This document shows, piece after piece, positions 6,910 through 12,639 of a stretch of DNA of 12,639 bases. The notes beneath the pieces were generated by a model. It saw nothing but the letters and a program-made list of their open reading frames with translations. It made no database searches and had not been told where the DNA came from. Made by a program: the position numbers and the translations under genes. This stretch comes from an uncultured Plesiomonas sp. (lineage in GTDB: Bacteria; Pseudomonadota; Gammaproteobacteria; Enterobacterales; CAMTGL01): positions 1 to 12,639 of the forward strand of contig CAMTGL010000034.1 in NCBI GenBank assembly GCA_947071955.1, in the 5' to 3' direction. The stretch's first letter is position 1. Every line of letters begins with the position of its first letter.

Positions 6910-6938
6910 CTAATAGTGGCGGTAATAGTTTACACCAA
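6910..6938 (-). promoter_or_regulatory. Weak candidate promoter for the rpsF operon
   Basis: On the minus strand TTGGTG (6933-6938) and TATTAG (6910-6915) are spaced by exactly 17 bases. Each hexamer has only 3-4 consensus matches. It would start a leader of about 200 bases that contains both structured elements described for this region. The assignment rests mainly on position. Confidence 0.25.
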
Positions 6939-6970
6939 GGGATTGACACCCACGGTCAGCCGTATCCGGT

Positions 6971-6996
6971 GTTACCGGCCAGAAAAGGCCGGTAAC
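6971..6996 (-). terminator. Hairpin just after rlmB, possible transcript end
   Basis: GTTACCGGCC (6971-6980) pairs perfectly with GGCCGGTAAC (6987-6996) around a 6-base loop, beginning 12 bases after the rlmB stop. Position suggests the 3' end of the nsrR-rnr-rlmB transcript, but there is no T-run after the stem on the minus strand, so it may be a 3' stabiliser or a pause site instead. Read-through into rpsF is possible. Confidence 0.5.
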
Positions 6997-7008
6997 CATG
7001 AAGCTCTG

Positions 7009-7743
7009 TTACGCTTTACGCTGACGCACGGCTTCAAACAGGCAGATGCCCGTAGCAACCGAAACGTTCAGTGAAGAGACGGTACCGGCCATTGGGATGC
7101 TAATGAGCTCATCACAATGTTCACGGGTCAGACGGCGCATACCTTCGCCCTCTGCGCCCATCACCAGTGCCATCGGGCCGTTAAGCTTGCTTTGGTACAG
7201 GTCATGGGTCGCTTCACCGGCAGTACCTACCAGCCAGATGCCACGCTCTTGCAACGCACGCATCGTACGCGCCAGATTGGTCACACTGATCAGCGGAACA
7301 TGCTCGGCAGCACCACAGGCCACTTTACGGGCAATCGAGTTTAGTTTAGCGGAGCGATCACGCGGGGCAATCACTGCGTGTACACCGGCAGCATCAGCAC
7401 TGCGCAAGCATGCACCGAGGTTGTGCGGATCAGTGATGCCATCGAGGATAAGTAAAAACGGGGTCGTCGTTTTATCCAGCAGATCGTTTAAGTCGTGCTC
7501 ATCGTACTGCTTACCTTCGGTAACTCGCGCCACAATACCTTGGTGCACCGCACCTTCGGATTTGGCATCAAGCACCTGACGGTTAGCCATCTGAATGCTC
7601 ACGCCAACACGGCGCAGCTCATTGAGCAGTGGACGCATACGCTCGTCTTCACGGCCTTTGAGGATAAATACATCGATAAATCGCTCTGGATCTGATTCCA
7701 GCAACGATTTGACGGCATGAATGCCGAAAATCACATCACTCAT
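7009..7743 (-). CDS. rlmB: 23S rRNA (guanosine-2251-2'-O)-methyltransferase RlmB
   Basis: SPOUT-class enzyme that uses S-adenosylmethionine to methylate the ribose of G2251 in the P-loop of 23S rRNA. The product is 244 residues (E. coli 243). The N-terminal substrate-recognition domain (about 1-75) includes IYGIHAV-like VIFGIHAVKSLLES and ANRQVLDAKSEGAVHQGI. The catalytic trefoil-knot domain has LILDGITDPHNLGACLRSAD, then LVMGAEGEGMRRL and SIPMAGTVSSLNVSVATG, which form the cofactor knot. ATG 7743 is three bases after the rnr stop, and its upstream purine-rich stretch lies in the rnr lysine-rich tail, so translation is probably coupled. The C-terminus FEAVRQRKA is intact. Confidence 0.97.
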   Translation of the reverse strand: MSDVIFGIHAVKSLLESDPERFIDVFILKGREDERMRPLLNELRRVGVSIQMANRQVLDAKSEGAVHQGIVARVTEGKQYDEHDLNDLLDKTTTPFLLILDGITDPHNLGACLRSADAAGVHAVIAPRDRSAKLNSIARKVACGAAEHVPLISVTNLARTMRALQERGIWLVGTAGEATHDLYQSKLNGPMALVMGAEGEGMRRLTREHCDELISIPMAGTVSSLNVSVATGICLFEAVRQRKA

Positions 7744-7746
7744 GGA

Positions 7747-10155
7747 TTATTGTTTCTTCTTTCGGTTCGGTTTCTTGGCTCCGCCAGCTTTTGGCTTGTC
7801 GGAACGGATGACTTTCGCTTTTTTCGGGCCACGGCTTTCTACATCTTTCGGCAGATTAAATACCGGTTTACCGTTATTTGAGCGCCCTGATTTTTTATTG
7901 CCGGTACGCTTTTCTCCGCCATTTTTCAGTGCGTTACGGGCTGTTTTCCCCGCACCACGTGGCTGACGATCAGTTTCCAGCAATTCAAAATCGATTTTAC
8001 GCTCATCCAGATGAACAGCGCTGACTTTGACTTTCACACCATCGCCTAAACGATAGATATTGCCCATGTTCTCACCAATCAGGCGCTGACCTACCGCATC
8101 AAACTGGTAGTAATCGTTCGCCAGTGAAGAGACATGCACTAAGCCATCAATGAACAGCTCATCAAGCCGGACAAAGAAACCAAAGCCGGTAACAGCTGCA
8201 ATCACGCCGCGGAACTCTTCACCGACATGGTCTTGCATGTACTCACACTTGAGCCAGTCAGAGACATCACGCGTTGCATCATCGGCACGGCGTTCACACA
8301 TCGAACAGTGCTCACCGAGCTGGTCCATATCGCTGTCGAGATAGTGCCAGCCGCCGCTGCCTGTCCAGCGATCTTTCGCTTCACCGGCTTGCTTGGCTAA
8401 CAGATATTTAATGCCACGATGCAGTGACAGATCCGGATAGCGGCGAATCGGTGAGGTAAAGTGCGAGTAAGCTTCGAGCGCCAAACCAAAGTGACCGCGG
8501 TTTTCCGGATCATAAATGGCCTGCTTCATTGAGCGCAGCAGCATCGTCTGGATCAGCTCTCGATCGGTACGCTCACTGATGTCATCCATCAGTTTAGCGT
8601 AATCGGCCGGTTCTGGTTTTAATCCCCCAGTCAGGCTCAAGCCTAACTCGCCCAAGAAGCTACGAAAACCGGTTAGACGCTCTTCACCCGGTAGATCGTG
8701 CACGCGGTAAAGCGCTGGCTCTTGGTATTTTTCCATGAAACGGGCTGAAGAGATATTCGCTAAGATCATGCACTCTTCGATGATCTTGTGCGCATCATTG
8801 CGAACAAGCGGTACAATTCGCTCAATACGGCGATTGGCATTGAAGATAAATTGTGTCTCTTGCGTTTCAAAATCAATCGCGCCGCGCTGTTCACGGTTTT
8901 TACGCAGCATTTTGTACAAGCCATACAGCTCTTCAAGATGCGGCACCAGTGGCGCGTAGTGTTCACGCAACTCTTCATCACCTTCGAGCATGCGCCAGAC
9001 TTTGTTGTAAGTCAGACGAGCGTGGGAGTTCATGACCGCTTCATAGAAGGTGTAGGATGAGAGCTTCCCGCGTGGCGAGATGGTCATTTCGCAGACCATG
9101 CACAGGCGATCAACTTGCGGATTAAGTGAGCACAATCCGTTCGATAACACTTCCGGTAGCATCGGGATCACTTGCGACGGGAAGTAGACTGATGTGCCCC
9201 GATTACGCGCTTCGGTATCTAGCGCTGTTTTCGGGCGAACATAGTAGCTCACATCGGCGATAGCAACCCACAGACGCCAACCACCAGAGGCAATTTTTTC
9301 GCAATAAACGGCATCGTCAAAATCACGGGCATCTTCGCCGTCAATCGTCACCAGCGGCAGATCACGCAGGTCGATTCGACCACGCTTAGCCTCTTCCGGC
9401 ACCTCTTCTTTTAACTTGCTGACTTGCTTTTCAACGGCCTCTGGCCAAGTATGCGGAATATCATGGTTACGCAGGGCAATTTGGATCTCCATGCCCGGAG
9501 CCATGTTTTCACCCAGCACTTCGACCACACGGCCGACAGCATTGATCCGCTTACCCGGACGCTGAGTCAGCTCCACCACCACAACATGGCCCATACGCGC
9601 GCCATTGCTGTCGTCTGGTGGGATCATGATATCTTGGCTAATTCGGTTATCATCGGGCACGACAAAACCGAGCCCCTGATCCATAAAATAGCGACCAACG
9701 ATCTGGGCTTTACGTGGTTCGACAACGCGTACAATGCGCGCTTCACGACGACCACGGCGATCAAGCCCCATCGGTTGGGCTAAGATCACATCACCGTGCA
9801 GGACTTGGCGCATTTGATCGTTAGGCAAGAACAGATCGTCTTTTTGCCCTTCAACACGCAAGAAACCATAACCATCGCGATGCCCGACCACGGTACCACG
9901 CACCATATCAAGGCGCTCAGGCAGGGCATAACATTGGCGACGGGTGAAGACCAGTTGGCCATCACGCTCCATGGCGCGCAAGCGGCGGCGCAGGCCTTCT
10001 AATGACTCATCATCAGTCAGACCCAGTTCACGGCTCAACTCTTCACGGCTTGCAGGTGCATGGCGCTCGGCAAGGTGAGCCAGTATGAATTCTCGACTCG
10101 GGATCGGATGCTCGTATTTCTCGGCTTCTCTTTCCAGATATGGATCCTGCGACAT
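7747..10155 (-). CDS. rnr: Ribonuclease R
   Basis: Processive 3'-5' exoribonuclease that degrades structured RNA and takes part in rRNA quality control, trans-translation decay and cold or stress responses. The product is 802 residues (E. coli 813). In order: an N-terminal winged-helix region (about 15-80), cold-shock domains (about 85-235), the RNB catalytic domain with GEDARDFDDAV carrying Asp272, Asp278, Asp280 and Asp281 at E. coli numbering, an S1 domain (about 645-730, GVIAAVTGFGFFVRLDELFI), and a basic tail ending KKPNRKKKQ. ATG 10155 lies 39 bases after nsrR. That gap contains a TATACT and a GGGTA/TACCC pair (10176-10180 and 10191-10195), so an additional internal promoter is possible but has no clear -35. 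The order nsrR-rnr-rlmB is the known enterobacterial operon. Confidence 0.97.
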   Translation of the reverse strand: MSQDPYLEREAEKYEHPIPSREFILAHLAERHAPASREELSRELGLTDDESLEGLRRRLRAMERDGQLVFTRRQCYALPERLDMVRGTVVGHRDGYGFLRVEGQKDDLFLPNDQMRQVLHGDVILAQPMGLDRRGRREARIVRVVEPRKAQIVGRYFMDQGLGFVVPDDNRISQDIMIPPDDSNGARMGHVVVVELTQRPGKRINAVGRVVEVLGENMAPGMEIQIALRNHDIPHTWPEAVEKQVSKLKEEVPEEAKRGRIDLRDLPLVTIDGEDARDFDDAVYCEKIASGGWRLWVAIADVSYYVRPKTALDTEARNRGTSVYFPSQVIPMLPEVLSNGLCSLNPQVDRLCMVCEMTISPRGKLSSYTFYEAVMNSHARLTYNKVWRMLEGDEELREHYAPLVPHLEELYGLYKMLRKNREQRGAIDFETQETQFIFNANRRIERIVPLVRNDAHKIIEECMILANISSARFMEKYQEPALYRVHDLPGEERLTGFRSFLGELGLSLTGGLKPEPADYAKLMDDISERTDRELIQTMLLRSMKQAIYDPENRGHFGLALEAYSHFTSPIRRYPDLSLHRGIKYLLAKQAGEAKDRWTGSGGWHYLDSDMDQLGEHCSMCERRADDATRDVSDWLKCEYMQDHVGEEFRGVIAAVTGFGFFVRLDELFIDGLVHVSSLANDYYQFDAVGQRLIGENMGNIYRLGDGVKVKVSAVHLDERKIDFELLETDRQPRGAGKTARNALKNGGEKRTGNKKSGRSNNGKPVFNLPKDVESRGPKKAKVIRSDKPKAGGAKKPNRKKKQ

Positions 10156-10194
10156 AATAACTGTCCGGTTGAGGAGGGTAATCTCGAGTATACC

Positions 10195-10623
10195 CTATTC
10201 CGGCAAGTGTAACAGCTGACGTAACGGCAAGTTTTGGCTGATTAAATCGGCCAGTGTGTACTTATCCAACTCCGCCAAAAATGCCGCAGCGGCATCTGCC
10301 AGAATCTGCTTCAATCGGCAGGCCGGTGTAATATGGCAAAACTCACTGCTGCAATTTACCAGCTGCATCGGCTCAAGGCCGCGCACCACATCCCCCACAC
10401 AAATTTGTGCTGCCGGTCTGCCAAGCCGAATACCGCCATTTTTACCGCGTACTGCCTCAACCACACCCATGTGGCTGAGCTGGTTAATAATTTTCACCAT
10501 GTGATTACGCGAGACACCGTATGCTTGGGTGACTTCACTGATATTTGTCAGTTTGCCTTCCGGTAATAAGGCCATATAAATCAGTGCTCTTAGGCCATAA
10601 TCAGTAAAACTCGTTAATTGCAC
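10195..10623 (-). CDS. nsrR: HTH-type nitric-oxide-sensing repressor NsrR
   Basis: Rrf2-family dimeric repressor holding an iron-sulfur cluster that reacts with NO, which releases DNA. The product is 142 residues, starting at GTG 10623 (MQLTSFTDYGLRALIYMA). The winged-helix recognition region is YGVSRNHMVKIINQL followed by VRGKNGGIRLG. The cluster cysteines are Cys91, Cys96 and Cys102 in NCSSEFCHITPACRLKQ, exactly the E. coli positions. GGAG lies about 8 bases upstream of the GTG. The gene is divergent from hmpA, whose promoter carries a recognisable NsrR operator, so the regulatory link is local as well as functional. The GTG start may keep expression low. I see no strong second operator for autoregulation. 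Confidence 0.96.
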   Translation of the reverse strand: MQLTSFTDYGLRALIYMALLPEGKLTNISEVTQAYGVSRNHMVKIINQLSHMGVVEAVRGKNGGIRLGRPAAQICVGDVVRGLEPMQLVNCSSEFCHITPACRLKQILADAAAAFLAELDKYTLADLISQNLPLRQLLHLPE

Positions 10624-10661
10624 TCAACACTCTCCACCACAAAAAAATACAGGGGCTCTAT

Positions 10662-10741
10662 CGATAATCAGGCGATTGCATTGCGCTATTATCGTTGTTT
10701 TTGTTCCGCACTGTGACACAAATTGGCTTGTCAGATAGCGC
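10662..10741. repeat. Overlapping inverted repeats between nsrR and hmpA
   Basis: CGATAAT (10662-10668) pairs with ATTATCG (10688-10694). GCGCTAT (10683-10689) pairs with ATAGCGC (10735-10741). The two pairings share bases 10688-10689, so as RNA they would partly compete. They lie in the region expected to hold the nsrR promoter. Function unknown; chance is possible for 7-bp arms. Confidence 0.3.
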
Positions 10742-10761
10742 TTATTTTTAACATTTTTTGG

Positions 10762-10789
10762 TTGACTATAAAGGTGCATTTAATATACA
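10762..10789 (+). promoter_or_regulatory. hmpA promoter
   Basis: TTGACT (10762-10767, five of six bases) and TATACA (10784-10789, four of six) with a 16-base spacer. Transcription would begin near 10796, giving a leader of about 43 bases. The overlap with the NsrR operator supports the choice. The rest of the 10624-10838 spacer holds two overlapping inverted repeats and an A-tract near nsrR; I could not pick a clear nsrR promoter. Confidence 0.7.
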
Positions 10790-10793
10790 ACTT
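10771..10793. promoter_or_regulatory. NsrR operator at hmpA
   Basis: AAGGTGCATTT (10771-10781), one base, then ATATACAACTT (10783-10793), whose reverse complement is AAGTTGTATAT. This matches the published NsrR 11-1-11 pattern of two inverted AAGATGYATTT half-sites with one mismatch in the left half and two in the right. It covers most of the spacer and the -10 element of the hmpA promoter, so bound NsrR should block RNA polymerase until NO destroys the cluster. Confidence 0.88.
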
Positions 10794-10838
10794 ATAGCGA
10801 CGAGATGATAATCCCAATTTGAAGAGTGACGACTGACT

Positions 10839-12029
10839 ATGTTAGATACCCAAACTATCGCTATTGTAAAAGCAACGGCTCCGCTGCTGGCAGAGACAGG
10901 CCCGAAACTGACCGCGCATTTTTATGATCGGATGTTTTCGCATCACCCAGAGTTGCAAGATATTTTCAACATGGCGCATCAGTCTAGCGGTCGTCAACGC
11001 GAAGCTCTATTTAATGCGATTGTCGCGTATGCCAATAACATCGAAAATCTGGCCGCGCTGTTGCCAGCAGTAGAGAAGATTGCACAAAAACATGCCAGTT
11101 TTAATATCCAACCGGCGCAATATCAGATTGTGGGTGAGCATTTGCTGGCCACTATCCGCGAACTGTTTAACCCAGGCCAAGAAGTGCTGGATGCGTGGGG
11201 AAAAGCGTATCAGGTATTGGCTGATGTCTTTATCGGGCGTGAAGCGGCTATTTACCAAGAGCGTTCAACGCAAAATGGTGGCTGGTTAGGTACGCGTGCT
11301 TTTACTCTGGTTGAAAAAAACCAAGAGAGTGATGTGATCACCAGTTTTGTTTTTGCGCCAGTTGATGGCCAACCTGTTGCTGATTATTTACCGGGTCAGT
11401 ATCTGGCTGTATACCTGCGTCCAGCCTCTTTTGAGTACCGTGAAATTCGCCAGTACTCTTTGTCTGACGCACCAAACGGCAAAACCTACCGCATTGCAGT
11501 AAAACGTGAAGAAGGCGGCAAAGTTTCGCCGTATCTGCATAATGAAGCACAAGTGGGTGATGTGGTTGAACTGGCCATGCCGTACGGCGATTTCTTCCTA
11601 CAAACCCAAGCGCACACTCCGGTCGCACTGATCTCCGGTGGCGTAGGTTTAACCCCAATGCTGAGTATGTTTAATACACTGGTTCAGCAACAGCATAGTG
11701 GTGATATTCACTGGATCCACGCAGCTGAAAATGGCAAACACCATGCGTTTGCCGCAGACATTAATGCGCAAGCTGCACAGCATAGCAATATCAACCGCCA
11801 TGTTTGGTACAACCAACCTACCGCACAAGATCTGCCGGGTGAAGATTATCAATATCAGGGTTTCGTTGATCTGCAAGCACTGCGCAGCACACTAGATACA
11901 CCAGATATGCAGTACTACTTCTGTGGTCCATTGGCCTTTATGCAGCATATTGGCCAAACGCTGCAAGGCTGGGGTGTTGATGCAGGCCGTATTCACTATG
12001 AGTGTTTTGGTCCGCATAAAGTGCTTTAA
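10839..12029 (+). CDS. hmpA: Flavohaemoglobin, nitric oxide dioxygenase
   Basis: Cytoplasmic enzyme that oxidises NO to nitrate with O2 and NAD(P)H, the main aerobic NO defence. The product is 396 residues, the same length as E. coli Hmp. The globin domain (1-140) has proximal haem ligand His85 (IAQKHASF), distal Tyr29 (AHFYDRMF) and Gln53, and the Tyr95/Glu135 pair at E. coli numbering. The FAD domain shows GQYLAVYL and REIRQYSLS. The NAD domain has ISGGVGLTPMLSM, and the C-terminus is HYECFGPHKVL. The Shine-Dalgarno before ATG 10839 is weak (GAAGAG about 13 bases upstream). It is transcribed away from nsrR from an NsrR-controlled promoter and followed by an intrinsic terminator, so it forms a single-gene unit. 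Confidence 0.98.
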   Translation: MLDTQTIAIVKATAPLLAETGPKLTAHFYDRMFSHHPELQDIFNMAHQSSGRQREALFNAIVAYANNIENLAALLPAVEKIAQKHASFNIQPAQYQIVGEHLLATIRELFNPGQEVLDAWGKAYQVLADVFIGREAAIYQERSTQNGGWLGTRAFTLVEKNQESDVITSFVFAPVDGQPVADYLPGQYLAVYLRPASFEYREIRQYSLSDAPNGKTYRIAVKREEGGKVSPYLHNEAQVGDVVELAMPYGDFFLQTQAHTPVALISGGVGLTPMLSMFNTLVQQQHSGDIHWIHAAENGKHHAFAADINAQAAQHSNINRHVWYNQPTAQDLPGEDYQYQGFVDLQALRSTLDTPDMQYYFCGPLAFMQHIGQTLQGWGVDAGRIHYECFGPHKVL

Positions 12030-12057
12030 TTCTCTTTTCCCACACAACTACTTTATG

Positions 12058-12087
12058 AAAAAGCGCACTTATTTAGTGCGCTTTTTT
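12058..12087 (+). terminator. Intrinsic terminator of hmpA
   Basis: AAAAAGCGCACT (12058-12069) pairs with AGTGCGCTTTTT (12075-12086) around a 5-base loop and ends in six T, 28 bases after the hmpA stop. The symmetric A and T runs allow action on both strands. Confidence 0.95.
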
Positions 12088-12350
12088 ATGTCTACGTTTT
12101 ATCGCATAAATGTGACAGCATGATTTGAAAAAAAGAAAATACACGGTATACTTATTCAATATTGTAGATAATTAACACAATCTATAATAAATCATACATT
12201 ATCATCCCTCTGTAGAATTTGTATTTATCATATGAATTCTATGTTGGATATAATCTATAACTCTGTATTTGTTAATACCTTACACCCCACGCTACTAATT
12301 AACACCACCTTCTCTTTTACGTGTTTAGTTAATAAGTAACTTAATGATAT
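12088..12350 (+). other. AT-rich non-coding stretch upstream of the riboswitch
   Basis: No gene can be supported here. The stretch is much richer in A and T than its neighbours and has many TATAAT-like sequences. The best sigma-70-like arrangement is at 12225-12254, with a poorer TTGTAG-15-TATAAT at 12162-12188. It most likely holds the promoter region for the riboswitch-controlled gene beyond the right edge. Confidence 0.6.
12225..12254 (+). promoter_or_regulatory. Candidate promoter for the riboswitch transcript
   Basis: A perfect TATAAT (12249-12254) is preceded by TTATCA (12225-12230, four of six) at 18 bases. Transcription would start near 12261, about 90 bases before the aptamer. The AT-rich background produces such matches by chance, so this is tentative. 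Confidence 0.35.
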
Positions 12351-12478
12351 GAAATGGCAAACTGTACTGAAAGGTCAGGACGCAAAGCTTCCGGTCTTCG
12401 GGCGAAATACATCACCTCACCAAATAAACAACCTAGGTGTATATGCGTGTATTTAGCCAAAGATAGCGGAGTTACCAA
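12351..12478 (+). promoter_or_regulatory. Cyclic di-GMP-I (GEMM-I) riboswitch aptamer
   Basis: The conserved core appears in order: GGCAAAC (12356-12362), a short hairpin capped by a GAAA tetraloop (12363-12379), GGACGCAAAGC (12378-12388), CCGG (12391-12394), a long arm, and TAGCGGAGTTACC (12464-12476). This is the family pattern of GGCAAAC, GNRA hairpin, GACGCAAAGC, CCGG, receptor arm, then UAGCGG and GUUACC. By alignment with V. cholerae Vc2, the ligand-contacting G20, A47 and C92 correspond to G12356, A12384 and C12475. G at the G20 position fits c-di-GMP rather than the cGAMP-preferring variants. The long arm forms TCTT/AAGA (12395-12398 with 12460-12463), GGC/GCC (12401-12403 with 12456-12458), AAATACA/TGTATTT (12405-12411 with 12448-12454) and CACCT/AGGTG (12413-12417 with 12435-12439). 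It should sense c-di-GMP and control a gene to the right, outside the window. Confidence 0.88.
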
Positions 12479-12489
12479 GAGAGATAAGT

Positions 12490-12567
12490 ATGCTCATTAC
12501 ACACGCTCCCCGTTATCAATATAAATGCTCAACAAAACATCATTATTGTGGATGTATCACTGCCTGA
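12490..12567 (+). CDS. Possible 25-codon ORF downstream of the riboswitch
   Basis: ATG 12490 to TGA 12565-12567 would encode 25 residues, starting MLITHAPRYQYKC and ending HHYCGCITA, with three cysteines and three histidines. A purine-rich GAGAG lies 6 bases before the ATG and 10 bases after the aptamer core. The stop codon falls inside a small TGCCT/AGGCA hairpin (12561-12573). It could be a leader peptide, a real small protein or chance; I recognise no homology and its length gives little statistical support. Confidence 0.2.
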   Translation: MLITHAPRYQYKCSTKHHYCGCITA

Positions 12568-12572
12568 CAGGC

Positions 12573-12623
12573 AAGCATCTATACAACTGCACGCCTATAC
12601 GCAGCATTGGTATGCTTATTTTT
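12573..12623 (+). terminator. Weak terminator-like hairpin, possible riboswitch expression platform
   Basis: AAGCAT (12573-12578) pairs with ATGCTT (12612-12617). Inside it, CTGC (12587-12590) pairs with GCAG (12601-12604), and a T-rich ATTTTT (12618-12623) follows. A local alternative is AGCAT/ATGCT (12603-12607 with 12612-12616). This is compatible with termination control downstream of the aptamer, but the stem is broken and AT-rich. Confidence 0.3.
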
Positions 12624-12639
12624 GTCTATGCAAGAATGA

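Noticed and set aside
6752..6949. A 65-codon GTG-started minus-strand frame in the rpsF leader, rich in Arg, Leu and Ser
   Set aside because: No ribosome-binding site, no recognisable similarity, and it runs straight through the long inverted repeat; the composition looks like translated leader sequence.
7046..7579. A 177-codon plus-strand open frame
   Set aside because: Fully antisense to the well-conserved rlmB, serine- and arginine-rich as expected of a shadow frame, with no ribosome-binding site.
1..12639. Search for CRISPR arrays, insertion-sequence ends, tRNA or rRNA genes
   Set aside because: No regularly spaced repeats, no transposase frames with terminal repeats and no cloverleaf or rRNA sequence were recognised by eye.

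Overview
The window looks like a chromosomal segment of a gammaproteobacterium of the Vibrionales/Aeromonadales type. Almost every gene is a close homologue of a well-known Escherichia coli protein. The order rpsF-priB-rpsR-rplI, dnaB-alr, then pgi is the order I associate with vibrios. nsrR-rnr-rlmB is the order known in enterobacteria, but here it lies directly beside the rpsF operon and is divergent from hmpA. The moderate base composition fits a genus such as Salinivibrio or Grimontia, but species cannot be read from this sequence. I see no insertion sequence, prophage, CRISPR, tRNA or rRNA. This is core genome.

Left part (1-5100): pgi (glucose-6-phosphate isomerase) runs leftward off the window edge and lacks its last ~46 codons. 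It is divergent from yiiM (MOSC-domain protein), with an intergenic region containing a symmetric dyad. yiiM converges on alr (alanine racemase), and a very strong hairpin without a T-tract sits between them. alr is 10 bases behind dnaB (replicative helicase) and is probably cotranscribed. I place its start at a GTG just after the dnaB stop.

Middle (5200-7010): the ribosomal-protein/replication-restart operon rpsF-priB-rpsR-rplI is on the minus strand and ends in a clear intrinsic terminator. Its roughly 300-base leader region contains a 14-bp long-range inverted repeat, and next to the ribosome-binding site it has a hairpin of the kind expected for S6:S18 autoregulation. priB reads 26 bases into rpsR and encodes a C-terminal extension. 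Two of the three basic residues of the PriB loop known from E. coli are replaced.

Right part (7009-12087): nsrR-rnr-rlmB (NO-sensing Fe-S repressor, RNase R, 23S rRNA Gm2251 methyltransferase) reads leftward. hmpA (NO-detoxifying flavohaemoglobin) reads rightward. The shared intergenic region holds an 11-1-11 NsrR operator lying over the spacer and -10 element of the hmpA promoter. The repressor gene and its main target are thus neighbours, forming a compact nitric-oxide response unit. hmpA ends in a strong intrinsic terminator.

Right edge (12088-12639): an AT-rich non-coding stretch leads into a convincing cyclic di-GMP-I (GEMM-I) riboswitch aptamer at about 12351-12478. It is followed by a possible 25-codon ORF and a weak terminator-like hairpin. 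The gene it controls lies beyond the window. This is the least ordinary element here and the one most worth following.
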